From Thioalkalivibrio sp. ALMg11 (GTDB taxonomy: Bacteria; Pseudomonadota; Gammaproteobacteria; Ectothiorhodospirales; Ectothiorhodospiraceae), in NCBI RefSeq assembly GCF_000377905.1, contig NZ_KB898876.1:1-64000 (forward strand): a stretch of DNA of 64,000 bases, given 5' to 3'. Below are positions 29,459 to 36,894 of this stretch, piece after piece. Every line of letters starts with the position of its first letter. Position 1 is the stretch's first letter. The notes below the pieces were generated by a model. It made no database searches. It was not told where the DNA came from and saw nothing but the letters and a program-made list of their open reading frames with translations. Made by a program: the position numbers and the translations under genes.

Positions 29459-29491
29459 CCGTCGGGCCCGGATCGGGCCCGACGGCTTTTT
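29459..29491 (+). terminator. Strong intrinsic terminator/attenuator within the carboxysome operon
   Basis: A perfect 12-bp stem, CCGTCGGGCCCG (29459-29470) with 29474-29485, a 3-base loop and then C-TTTTT (to 29491). It stands between csoS1A and csoS1B, so part of the transcription should end here and lower expression of csoS1B and downstream assembly genes. Confidence 0.88.
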
Positions 29492-29507
29492 CATGAAGAG
29501 GTAGATG

Positions 29508-29822
29508 ATGGCTAACGAAATTTCTGGTGTGGCTCTTGGCATGATCGAGACCCGTGGTCTGGTCCCGGCGATCGAAGCCGCGGATGCGATGACCAAGGCC
29601 GCCGAAGTGCGCCTGATCGGTCGTGAATTTGTCGGTGGCGGTTACGTGACCGTACTGGTCCGTGGTGAAACCGGTGCCGTGAACGCCGCTGTGCGTGCGG
29701 GCGCGGATTCTTGCGAGCGTGTGGGCGACGGCCTGGTGGCTGCGCACATCATTGCTCGCGTGCATTCGGAAGTGGAAGGCATCCTGCCGACGGCACCGAC
29801 TGCCGGCGGTTCGGCCAGCTGA
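29508..29822 (+). CDS. csoS1B: Carboxysome hexameric shell protein (CsoS1B-type)
   Basis: A third BMC paralogue, 104 aa from the second of two adjacent ATGs (29505 or 29508). The core is almost identical to the others, but a short C-terminal extension (TAPTAGGSAS) marks the CsoS1B type, a lower-abundance shell component. It follows a strong hairpin, in keeping with lower expression. Confidence 0.94.
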   Translation: MANEISGVALGMIETRGLVPAIEAADAMTKAAEVRLIGREFVGGGYVTVLVRGETGAVNAAVRAGADSCERVGDGLVAAHIIARVHSEVEGILPTAPTAGGSAS

Positions 29823-29832
29823 GGCGACATCC

Positions 29833-30255
29833 ATGTCCGATCCACGGATCGTGGGGTACCTGAACCGGGCGGTGGCACACGAGCTGTCGGCGGTGCAGCA
29901 ATACCTGGCCCAGGCGCGGTTGACCGCGATGTGGGGGATGACTGACGCAAGCGACTGCCTGCGTCGGGACGCCCAGGAAGAGCTGGATCATGCGGATCGC
30001 TTCATGACTCGCATGTTCCACTACGGGGTGGTGCCGAACGGCAGCCAGCTGGCGCCGGTGCGGCTTGGTCGCTCCATGGCCGAGCTTTTGGCGCGCTCGC
30101 GCGAGCTGGAGATGGAGGCGATTCGTCTGTATGACGAAGCGGCCGTCTATTGCCGACGCGTAGGCGCGGTGGATGATGCGGCGCTGTTCGAGAGCATCCT
30201 CGAGGATGAGCTGGAACACGTGCGCGAGATCGATGCCCAGGGCAGCACCGCGTGA
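29833..30255 (+). CDS. Carboxysome-associated bacterioferritin-like protein
   Basis: This 140-aa four-helix ferritin-like protein has ferroxidase-type ligands: E17 (AHELSAVQQY), E50/H53 (EELDHAD), E93-E95 (ELEMEAIRLY) and E126/H129 (EDELEHV). The equivalent gene is a regular member of cso operons; its role in iron or redox handling near the carboxysome is not firmly known. It starts 10 bases after csoS1B. Confidence 0.88.
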   Translation: MSDPRIVGYLNRAVAHELSAVQQYLAQARLTAMWGMTDASDCLRRDAQEELDHADRFMTRMFHYGVVPNGSQLAPVRLGRSMAELLARSRELEMEAIRLYDEAAVYCRRVGAVDDAALFESILEDELEHVREIDAQGSTA

Positions 30256-30290
30256 CGAGTGCGGACGCGGCAACAAAAGCGGAGTAGGCA

Positions 30291-30572
30291 ATGGCGGATA
30301 CCGATCTCGTGGTTCCGGCCGGGTGGGAACCCGGCAAGGGGACCTCGGCGTCCATGAGCAAGCAGTTCACGTTCGACCGCTACGGCATCACGCGGAAATT
30401 TCTCGACCACGTGGCCGAGTTGTCGGAGCAGGACGGTTATCATCCGAACATCAGCTTCGGGACGACCTACGTGAACATCACCATCGACGCCCGTGACGGC
30501 GAACAGCTCGGGGAAGGCGACAAGGCCTTCGCCCTTGAAGTCGACCGCCTGGCCGATGCCACTACCGGCTGA
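30291..30572 (+). CDS. RuBisCO assembly factor acRAF (PCD-like)
   Basis: This 93-aa protein of the pterin-4a-carbinolamine dehydratase-like fold has FDRYGITRKFLDHVAELSEQDGYHPNISFG and TYVNITIDARDG. In cso loci this paralogue acts as a RuBisCO assembly chaperone rather than a dehydratase. Position between bfr and mcdA matches known operons. Confidence 0.9.
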   Translation: MADTDLVVPAGWEPGKGTSASMSKQFTFDRYGITRKFLDHVAELSEQDGYHPNISFGTTYVNITIDARDGEQLGEGDKAFALEVDRLADATTG

Positions 30573-30631
30573 GCCGGGGCATTCTTGACGGGCCGGGGCG
30601 ATCCCGGTCCCCTTCCGCAGGAGGCTGTTGC

Positions 30632-31267
30632 GTGGGTTCGAGGGTAATCGCGGTAGTCAATCAGAAGGGCGGTACCGGCAAGACCACCCTGACCATGAAC
30701 CTGGCGGCCGGCCTGGCCCGGCGTGGCCGTACGCTGGTGGTGGATGCCGACCCGCAGGGCTCGGCCGGGCAATGGGCGCGCATGGCCTCCGAGGATCGCC
30801 CGTTTGCGGCCTCGGTGTTTGCGGTCGCCGGACCCCTGGATCGCGAATTGAAGGCCCTGCGCAAGGACTACGACTACATCGTGGTGGATTGTCCGCCGAC
30901 GCTCGAGGGCGGTGCCGTCACCGGCGCCCTGGCGGCGGCCGACGAGGTCCTGATCCCGGTGCTTCCGTCGCCGGTGGATCTGTGGGGCAGTGTGCGTATG
31001 GGGCGCGGGCTCGAAGAGGCCAAGCTCAAGAATCCCGCCCTGCGCCCCTACATCGTGATCAATCAGCTCGAAGTCCGCAGTGCGCTGTCGCGTGCCATGA
31101 AACACGCACTGATGGAGATCGACATCCCCGCCCTGGAGCAGTCACTGCGCCGGCGGGCCATATATCGGCGTTCTGCGCTGGAAGGCTGTTCCGTCTTTGA
31201 TCTGGGCAAGCCGGGCGACGCGGCGGCGGCGGAGATCGAAGCCATCATCGAGGAGGTGTCGCAATGA
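30632..31267 (+). CDS. mcdA: Carboxysome-positioning ParA-type ATPase McdA
   Basis: This 211-aa protein starts at GTG 30632 with GCAGGAGG upstream. The deviant Walker A NQKGGTGKTTLTMN and Walker B-like DYIVVDCPPTLEGG show a ParA/MinD-family ATPase. In alpha-carboxysome operons this protein forms nucleoid gradients that space carboxysomes along the cell. It overlaps mcdB by four bases (ATGA), giving coupled synthesis. Confidence 0.92.
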   Translation: MGSRVIAVVNQKGGTGKTTLTMNLAAGLARRGRTLVVDADPQGSAGQWARMASEDRPFAASVFAVAGPLDRELKALRKDYDYIVVDCPPTLEGGAVTGALAAADEVLIPVLPSPVDLWGSVRMGRGLEEAKLKNPALRPYIVINQLEVRSALSRAMKHALMEIDIPALEQSLRRRAIYRRSALEGCSVFDLGKPGDAAAAEIEAIIEEVSQ

Positions 31268-31656
31268 GCAATGTGCAAGACAAGCTGGCAGCGGGCGTGC
31301 GCAGCGCGCGCGAGGACCAGGACAAGGACAAGACCCCGGACACCACGGCCAAGGCTGACGCGCCGGCCGCGGCAGAGAAGGACACCAGCCAGGAGCCGGC
31401 GAGCAGCAGCCCGCAGGCTGCTGCGAGTACCAAGGCGGCCGCCACCAAGAAGGCGGCGACTACTACCGGCAAGGCTACGGCCCGCAAGGGCACCACGGCG
31501 CGCAAGAAGCCGGCAGCCACGAGGAAGACGGGTACGACCGCCCAGTCTACCCAGGCCAAGGCAACCCCGGCCGGCAAGAAGCCGGCTGCGAAGAAGGCGG
31601 CGAAGGCGAACAAGAGCGGAAACGCGTTGCATCCGGATCGGGTCTGGCCCGACTGA
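31264..31656 (+). CDS. mcdB: Carboxysome-positioning adaptor McdB (alpha type)
   Basis: This 130-aa protein is almost wholly low-complexity, rich in Ala, Lys, Thr and Ser, and ends in the conserved tail ALHPDRVWPD. This disordered, phase-separating profile with a terminal Trp-containing motif matches alpha-McdB adaptors that sit on carboxysomes and stimulate McdA. It overlaps mcdA by four bases. Confidence 0.87.
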   Translation: MSNVQDKLAAGVRSAREDQDKDKTPDTTAKADAPAAAEKDTSQEPASSSPQAAASTKAAATKKAATTTGKATARKGTTARKKPAATRKTGTTAQSTQAKATPAGKKPAAKKAAKANKSGNALHPDRVWPD

Positions 31657-31672
31657 GGCCCTGCGTGCCGAT

Positions 31673-31699
31673 GGCCGGGGCTTGCGCCCCGGCCTTTCT
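31673..31699 (+). terminator. Weak attenuator hairpin mcdB-cbbQ
   Basis: GGCCGGGG (31673-31680) pairs with CCCCGGCC (31687-31694) across CTTGCG, followed by TTTCT. The U-run is imperfect, so partial termination before cbbQ is likely. Confidence 0.65.
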
Positions 31700-31716
31700 G
31701 ATTGAGGAGTCGAAAC

Positions 31717-32520
31717 ATGCAGGACGAACTACGCGATCACCTGATCACCGAGGAGCCCTACTATCAGTCCACGGCGGACGAGGTGGAGCTGTACGAGGCT
31801 GCCTATTCGGTGCGCATGCCGATGATGCTCAAGGGCCCCACGGGCTGCGGCAAGACGCGCTTTGTCGAGCACATGGCGTGGAAGCTGCGCAAGCCGCTGA
31901 TTACCGTTTCGTGCAACGAGGACATGACCGCCTCGGATCTGGTCGGCCGCTATCTTCTGGATGCCAACGGCACGCGCTGGCAGGACGGTCCGCTGACCCA
32001 GGCGGCCCGCCACGGGGCGATCTGCTACCTCGACGAGATCGTCGAGGCGCGCCAGGACACGACGGTGGTTATTCACCCGCTGACCGACAATCGTCGCATG
32101 CTGCCGCTGGAGAAGAAGGGTGAGATGGTCGAGGCGCATCCGGATTTTCAGGTGGTCATCTCCTACAACCCGGGCTATCAGAGCCTGATGAAGGACCTGA
32201 AGGAGTCGACCAAGCAGCGCTTCGGCGCGCTGGACTTCAACTACCCGGATCACGAAACCGAAACGCGCATTGTGGTCCACGAAGGCGGGGTCAACGAGGA
32301 CATGGCCAGCAAGCTGGTCAGCGTCGCAGAACGCGCGCGCAATCTGAAGGGCCACGGGCTGGACGAGGGGATCTCGACCCGCATGCTGGTGTACGCCGCA
32401 TCGCTGATCGCCAAGGGCGTCGCGCCGTTGGCCGCCTGCCGCATGGCCCTGGTGCGTCCGATCACGGACGATCCGGACATGCGCGACGCCCTCGACTCCG
32501 CCGTCACGACGTTCTTCTAG
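31717..32520 (+). CDS. cbbQ: RuBisCO activase AAA+ subunit CbbQ
   Basis: This 267-aa MoxR-type AAA+ ATPase has Walker [13 protein letters not shown], Walker B-like [14 protein letters not shown] and a sensor region [17 protein letters not shown]. It forms hexamers that work with CbbO to remove inhibitory sugar phosphates from RuBisCO. GAGGAGTCG lies upstream of ATG 31717. Confidence 0.95.
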   Translation: MQDELRDHLITEEPYYQSTADEVELYEAAYSVRMPMMLKGPTGCGKTRFVEHMAWKLRKPLITVSCNEDMTASDLVGRYLLDANGTRWQDGPLTQAARHGAICYLDEIVEARQDTTVVIHPLTDNRRMLPLEKKGEMVEAHPDFQVVISYNPGYQSLMKDLKESTKQRFGALDFNYPDHETETRIVVHEGGVNEDMASKLVSVAERARNLKGHGLDEGISTRMLVYAASLIAKGVAPLAACRMALVRPITDDPDMRDALDSAVTTFF

Positions 32521-32538
32521 GCGCTTGCGCCGGATACG

Positions 32539-34860
32539 ATGAGCATCCATCTGGAGGAATACCAGGACCTCCTCGAGGACCTCGGGGGGCAAGCTTCCGA
32601 GGTCCTCGAGGCCTCGTGGCAGGAGGCGACGCGTGCCTTCAGTACGGGTGGCCTGAAACGATACTACCTGGAAGGCGCGCGCAGCCTGCACTCCCTGGGG
32701 CGGGGTTCGGAGATGGTTGTTGCCTTCGTCCAGGAGGCGCCGGATCTGGCGCAGGAACTGGGCGAGGACGCGGTCGGCGAGCTGGTGAGCTCGGCGATCA
32801 AGATGTACTCCAAGACCAGTGGCGCGGTTATTACCCTGCTGATCTCCACCAGCCCGATCGCGGCGCGGCGCCTGGGCGACCTGCGCCTGTTCGGGGGATA
32901 TCTGCGCCTGGTCGACAACCTGCTGGGGCAGGCGCCGCGCGGCGTTCGGCCCATGCTGGAACACCTCGACGAGTTGCTTTCGCAATTGACGCTGGGCGGG
33001 TTGCGCCGTTGGGCGACCTGGGGCGGACAGGCGCATCGCACCGACCTCGAGGCACAGATTGCCTACTTCGGTCTGGAATCGCCCGAGTCCCGCTCGGTGC
33101 TCCAGAAGGAGCGCCGTGGCACCCTGTTTGTGGATGTGCAACGCCGCATCAACCTCTATCTGCGTTCGCTCTGGGCGCGCGACTTCTTCATGCGCCCGAC
33201 GAGTGGCGACTTCGAGTCGCGCGAGGGCTACAAGCCCTATATCGAGGGGTTCACGATCTTCCTCCCGGACGCATTCGACGACTGGGAGGGTCTGACCGGG
33301 CTGGATCTCTACCGCGCTGCCGCGGCCCATGCGGCGGCCCATGTGGTCTACACCCGCGAGATGCAGCCGGAAGAGGCCCCGCGTGGGGTGATCGGTGTGC
33401 TGACCGAGCTGTTCGAGGATGCACGCGTGGAGGGCCTGGCGACGCAGGGCTTCCCCGGCCTGCGCAACCTGTGGACGCCCCTGCATACGGCCACCCCGGA
33501 GGACGGCGAGGCGCCGCAGGCGCTGCTGTCGCGAACCGCGCGCGCCCTGCTGGACCCGGATTACCGCGATGACCACGCGTTTGTCGGCAAGGCCCGGGCG
33601 GCCCTGGCCGGGCGGGCGGACGACCTCGAGGCCCCGGGGCTGGCGGTCGAGCTGGCCGAGGCCCTGGCGCCGGAGTTTCCGGAAAAGGGCTACATGAATC
33701 CGCGCCAGGTTGCCCCGGATGTGGTCTACCGCGATGACAACCGGTACATCTGGGCCTTCGGCCGCGAGGAAGAGGACTTCGAGACGCTGATGGCGGGCGG
33801 CGCCAATCAGGAGCGGGTGTATGTCTCGCTGATGGAGATGCTCAACACCCTGGATGTACCCGGAGCTGGCGATGATGCCCAGCTGATCATGGTGCTCGCG
33901 ACCGAGTTCTTCCGCGACAGCGAGGACGAGAGCATCAATCAGCAGGAGGGCAAGGAGCCGATCTCGCTGCCCTACCACTACCACGAGTGGGACTACCAGA
34001 TGCAGCTGGAGCGGCCGCACTGGGTCACCCTGCTGGAACGGCGCCCGCAGAAGGGCGACGTGGCCGAGATCGACGCGATCAACGAAAAGCACAAGCCACT
34101 GATCTCGCGCCTGAAGTTCTTGATCGAGGCGATGCAGCCGCAGGGCGTCCAGCGCCTGCGCAAGCAGGCCGAGGGCGACGAGCTGGACTTGAACGCGCTG
34201 GTCGATGCGCAGATCGATCTGCGCATGCGGCGCCAGCCCGACGAGCGCATCTACGTGCGCAACGTCCGCCAGGTGCGCGATCTGTCCGTGCTGGTGCTGC
34301 TGGATCTGTCCGAGTCCACCAACGAGATGGTCCAGGGTACGGACACCAGTGTGGTACAGCTGGCGCGCGAGGCCACCGCACTCCTGGGCGGGGCAATCTC
34401 CAAGATCGGCGATCCCTTCGCCATCCACGGATTTGCCTCGGATGGGCGCCACGACGTCGAGTATTACCGCTTCAAGGACTTTGGCGCGCCCTACGACGAT
34501 CATGCCCGGGCACGACTGGCCGGGATGAAGGGCCAGCTCTCCACCCGTATGGGCGCGGCCGTCCGGCATGCCGGGCATCTTCTGCAGCAACAGGGCACGC
34601 AGAAGAAGCTGTTGCTGATCGTGACCGACGGCGAGCCGGCGGATACCGATGTGCGCGACCCGCAATATCTGCGTCAGGACGCGAAACGTGCGGTGGAAGA
34701 GGTGGGCAAGAACGGCGTCTACAGCTTCTGTATCAGCCTGGACCCGAAGGCCGACGAGTACGTCGAACGGATCTTCGGGGCACAGCACTTCATGGTGCTG
34801 GATCGTATCGAACGGCTCCCGGAAAAGCTGCCGATGCTGTACGCCGGTCTCACCCGGTAG
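32539..34860 (+). CDS. cbbO: RuBisCO activase adaptor CbbO
   Basis: This 773-aa protein has a C-terminal von Willebrand factor A domain with MIDAS motif VLVLLDLSESTNEM (about 590) and a second metal-site VTDGEPADTD. The N-terminal two-thirds is helical and family-typical. It docks CbbQ to RuBisCO through an acidic residue on CbbL. It starts 18 bases after cbbQ, and its stop lies two bases before a large inverted repeat. Confidence 0.95.
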   Translation: MSIHLEEYQDLLEDLGGQASEVLEASWQEATRAFSTGGLKRYYLEGARSLHSLGRGSEMVVAFVQEAPDLAQELGEDAVGELVSSAIKMYSKTSGAVITLLISTSPIAARRLGDLRLFGGYLRLVDNLLGQAPRGVRPMLEHLDELLSQLTLGGLRRWATWGGQAHRTDLEAQIAYFGLESPESRSVLQKERRGTLFVDVQRRINLYLRSLWARDFFMRPTSGDFESREGYKPYIEGFTIFLPDAFDDWEGLTGLDLYRAAAAHAAAHVVYTREMQPEEAPRGVIGVLTELFEDARVEGLATQGFPGLRNLWTPLHTATPEDGEAPQALLSRTARALLDPDYRDDHAFVGKARAALAGRADDLEAPGLAVELAEALAPEFPEKGYMNPRQVAPDVVYRDDNRYIWAFGREEEDFETLMAGGANQERVYVSLMEMLNTLDVPGAGDDAQLIMVLATEFFRDSEDESINQQEGKEPISLPYHYHEWDYQMQLERPHWVTLLERRPQKGDVAEIDAINEKHKPLISRLKFLIEAMQPQGVQRLRKQAEGDELDLNALVDAQIDLRMRRQPDERIYVRNVRQVRDLSVLVLLDLSESTNEMVQGTDTSVVQLAREATALLGGAISKIGDPFAIHGFASDGRHDVEYYRFKDFGAPYDDHARARLAGMKGQLSTRMGAAVRHAGHLLQQQGTQKKLLLIVTDGEPADTDVRDPQYLRQDAKRAVEEVGKNGVYSFCISLDPKADEYVERIFGAQHFMVLDRIERLPEKLPMLYAGLTR

Positions 34861-34862
34861 GG

Positions 34863-35130
34863 AGTACCGTGACCCCTCGAGTTCGACGCAACCAGCGAGT
34901 CGCTGCCCGGTCAGATGCAAGGCGCGCTTGCGCAGGAAGGATGGGTCTCCTTTCCAGCAGGCGCAACGCCACAGATGGCCGGTCAGCGACTCGCCCGGAG
35001 GGAGCTCCCATGAAGCGCCATGACGGCGTTACGGCGCTTGACAAGGACCGGGCCATTGCCTGCGCGCCGCGCCTTGTCCTGGCGCTTCATGGGAACGCTG
35101 GTTGCGTCGAACTCGAGGGGTCACGGTACT
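34863..35130. repeat. 268-bp nested inverted-repeat (cloverleaf-like) element
   Basis: Outer arms 34863-34897 and 35096-35130 are perfect 35-base inverted repeats (left starts AGTACCGTGACCCCTCGAG). Inside lie two more hairpins. One has arms 34898-34905 and 34984-34991 (AGTCGCTG/CAGCGACT, extending imperfectly). The other has perfect 15-base arms 35006-35020 and 35080-35094 (TCCCATGAAGCGCCA). The element fills the whole gap between the cbbO stop and the cbbR start, and its right arm holds the only SD-like run (GAGGGG) for cbbR. It may be a MITE-like insertion or a structured regulatory RNA. Confidence 0.9.
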
Positions 35131-35133
35131 AGC

Positions 35134-36168
35134 ATGGCCAGGAAAGGGACCGGCACGACACCGCAGAAGGAATCCGGCCTTCCGCAGGTGATGCTGAAAT
35201 CCGAACTGCCGGCGCACCTGATCCGGCACGCCACCCTGCGCCAGCTGCAGGTGTTCGAAGCGATCGTGCGCCTGGGTAGCTTCACCCGCGCGGCGGAAGA
35301 GCTCTATCTGACCCAGCCGACCGTCTCTATCCAGATCAAGAAGCTCGCCGGGGCCCTGGGCCTGCCGCTGTTCGAGTACGTTGGGCGCAAGGCCTTCCCG
35401 ACCGAGGTCGGGCTGCTGCTGTACGACACCTGCCGCGAGATGCTCGGCGCGCTGACCAACCTGGAGATGAAGCTGGCGGAGATGCACGGGCTCAAGCGGG
35501 GGCGGCTGCGTCTGGCGGTCATCACCACCGCGCAGTATTTCGCACCGACCATCCTCGGGCAGTTCGCCAGGCGTTATCCGGATATCGAGCTGTCGCTGGA
35601 GGTCAGTAACTTTGACCGCGTGTTGCAGCGGCTGGCCAACAACGATGACGACCTGTACATCATCGGGCACGTACCCGAGCGGCTGACCGACATCGCGGTC
35701 TACCCCTTCGCCCCGAATCCGCTGGTGGTGATGGCCAGCCGCGACCACCCGTTGGTCGGGCAGCGCAACATCCCGATTGAGCGCCTGGAACAGGAGACAT
35801 TCCTGATGCGCGAGCCGGGCTCCGGTATCCGCGAGGCGACGTTGAAGCTGTTCCAGGAACACGGCATCAGCCCGACCGTGCGCATGGAGCTCGGTTCCAA
35901 CGAGGCGATCAAGCAGGCGGTGATCGGCGGTCTCGGGATCGCGGTGCTGTCGCTGCACACCCTCAGCGCGGAGGGGGCGGGCGGCCCGGTGGCACTGCTG
36001 GACGTGGAGCACTTCCCGATCCACCGCCAGTGGCACATCGTTCACCCCAGGCAGAAGGTCCTGTCGGTCGTCGCGCAGACCTTCCTCGACTTCGCCATCC
36101 AGGACGAGGCCCGCGTACGTGGCCAGGTCGAGGACCTGTTGGCCGCGTTCAAGGCGCAGGCCAGTTGA
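35134..36168 (+). CDS. cbbR: LysR-type regulator, CbbR-like
   Basis: The protein is 344 aa from ATG 35134. The N-terminal winged HTH has LRQLQVFEAIVRLGSFTRAA and LTQPTVSIQIKKL, followed by a LysR effector domain (VITTAQYFAPTILGQFARRYPDI). CbbR proteins activate cbb operons in response to metabolites such as RuBP or NADPH. An N-terminal extension of about 30 residues precedes the HTH. Its downstream, same-strand position after cbbO is unlike the common divergent arrangement upstream of cbbL. Confidence 0.88.
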   Translation: MARKGTGTTPQKESGLPQVMLKSELPAHLIRHATLRQLQVFEAIVRLGSFTRAAEELYLTQPTVSIQIKKLAGALGLPLFEYVGRKAFPTEVGLLLYDTCREMLGALTNLEMKLAEMHGLKRGRLRLAVITTAQYFAPTILGQFARRYPDIELSLEVSNFDRVLQRLANNDDDLYIIGHVPERLTDIAVYPFAPNPLVVMASRDHPLVGQRNIPIERLEQETFLMREPGSGIREATLKLFQEHGISPTVRMELGSNEAIKQAVIGGLGIAVLSLHTLSAEGAGGPVALLDVEHFPIHRQWHIVHPRQKVLSVVAQTFLDFAIQDEARVRGQVEDLLAAFKAQAS

Positions 36169-36259
36169 GGGACGCTGTCGCGAGCATGACAGGCCCTGGA
36201 GGCTCCCTTACAATTCATCGTCTATCCGGCCGGGGACGGCCGAACTCGGAGATCCGTCA

Positions 36260-36826
36260 GTGACCACGAGCAGCCGGCCGCGCATCAGCGGCACCCAGTT
36301 CATCAACGCCGATCAGGCGCCGCGTTCACGTCTGAGCCTGAGCGCCTCGCATCGCGATCAGCACCACCCGGTCACCGGGACCGGTGGCGACCCCCGGTTC
36401 GGCGCGATCGATACCCCGGCCAACGAGAGCTGCGTGGTCTGCGCGCCGGCGACCCGTCGGCTGGCCGAGGAACTGTTCGAGGGCTGGAACGCCGCCCTGC
36501 AGACCGGCGATGCGCGCAAGGTCGCCGAGCGCTACGCCGACGATGCCGTCCTGCTGCCGACGGTCTCCAATGTCCCGCGTACCAGCCATGCAGAGATCCA
36601 GGACTACTTCGAGCACTTCCTGGAGAAGAAGCCTCACGGCACGATCAACACCCGTAACGTGAAGCTCGGCTGCAACAAGCTGACGGATGCCGGTACCTAC
36701 ACCTTTCGCGTGACGGATGGCGGTGAGACCAAGGAGGTCCCCGCGCGCTACACCTTCGTCTACGAGAACCGTGACGGGGAATGGAAGATCGTCCATCACC
36801 ACTCCTCGATGATGCCGACCGCCTGA
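36260..36826 (+). CDS. DUF4440/CaMKII-association-domain-like protein with CsoS2-like N-terminal motifs
   Basis: The protein is 188 aa from GTG 36260 (GGAGA upstream). Residues ~63-188 form a SnoaL/NTF2-like domain of the SgcJ/EcaC type (LFEGWNAALQTGDARKVAERY, ending WKIVHHHSSMMP), usually oligomeric with an unknown ligand. The ~60-residue N-terminal extension is Arg/Ser-rich and disordered, with RISGTQF (8-14) and VTGTGGD (38-44), short motifs resembling the CsoS2 middle repeats. It follows cbbR by 91 bases. A carboxysome cargo role is an inference from these motifs and position. Confidence 0.75.
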   Translation: MTTSSRPRISGTQFINADQAPRSRLSLSASHRDQHHPVTGTGGDPRFGAIDTPANESCVVCAPATRRLAEELFEGWNAALQTGDARKVAERYADDAVLLPTVSNVPRTSHAEIQDYFEHFLEKKPHGTINTRNVKLGCNKLTDAGTYTFRVTDGGETKEVPARYTFVYENRDGEWKIVHHHSSMMPTA

Positions 36827-36894
36827 AGAGGGTGTCTCCCCGGTCCGGAGGCCTTTCGGGCCTCGGGCACCGCTTTAAGGTGAGTTGACTGTTC

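Noticed and set aside
29459-29491. End of the carboxysome operon at the strong terminator
   Set aside because: csoS1B and the assembly genes follow at short spacing on the same strand without another obvious promoter, so partial termination is more likely.
31729-34920. 1063-codon antisense open frame opposite cbbQ-cbbO
   Set aside because: It is a shadow of two well-supported genes in GC-rich DNA; the translation has no recognisable domain.
36845-36867. Terminator between the DUF4440-type gene and the GH15 gene
   Set aside because: A GAGGCC/GGCCTC hairpin is present but no U-run follows on either strand, so it was not listed as a terminator.
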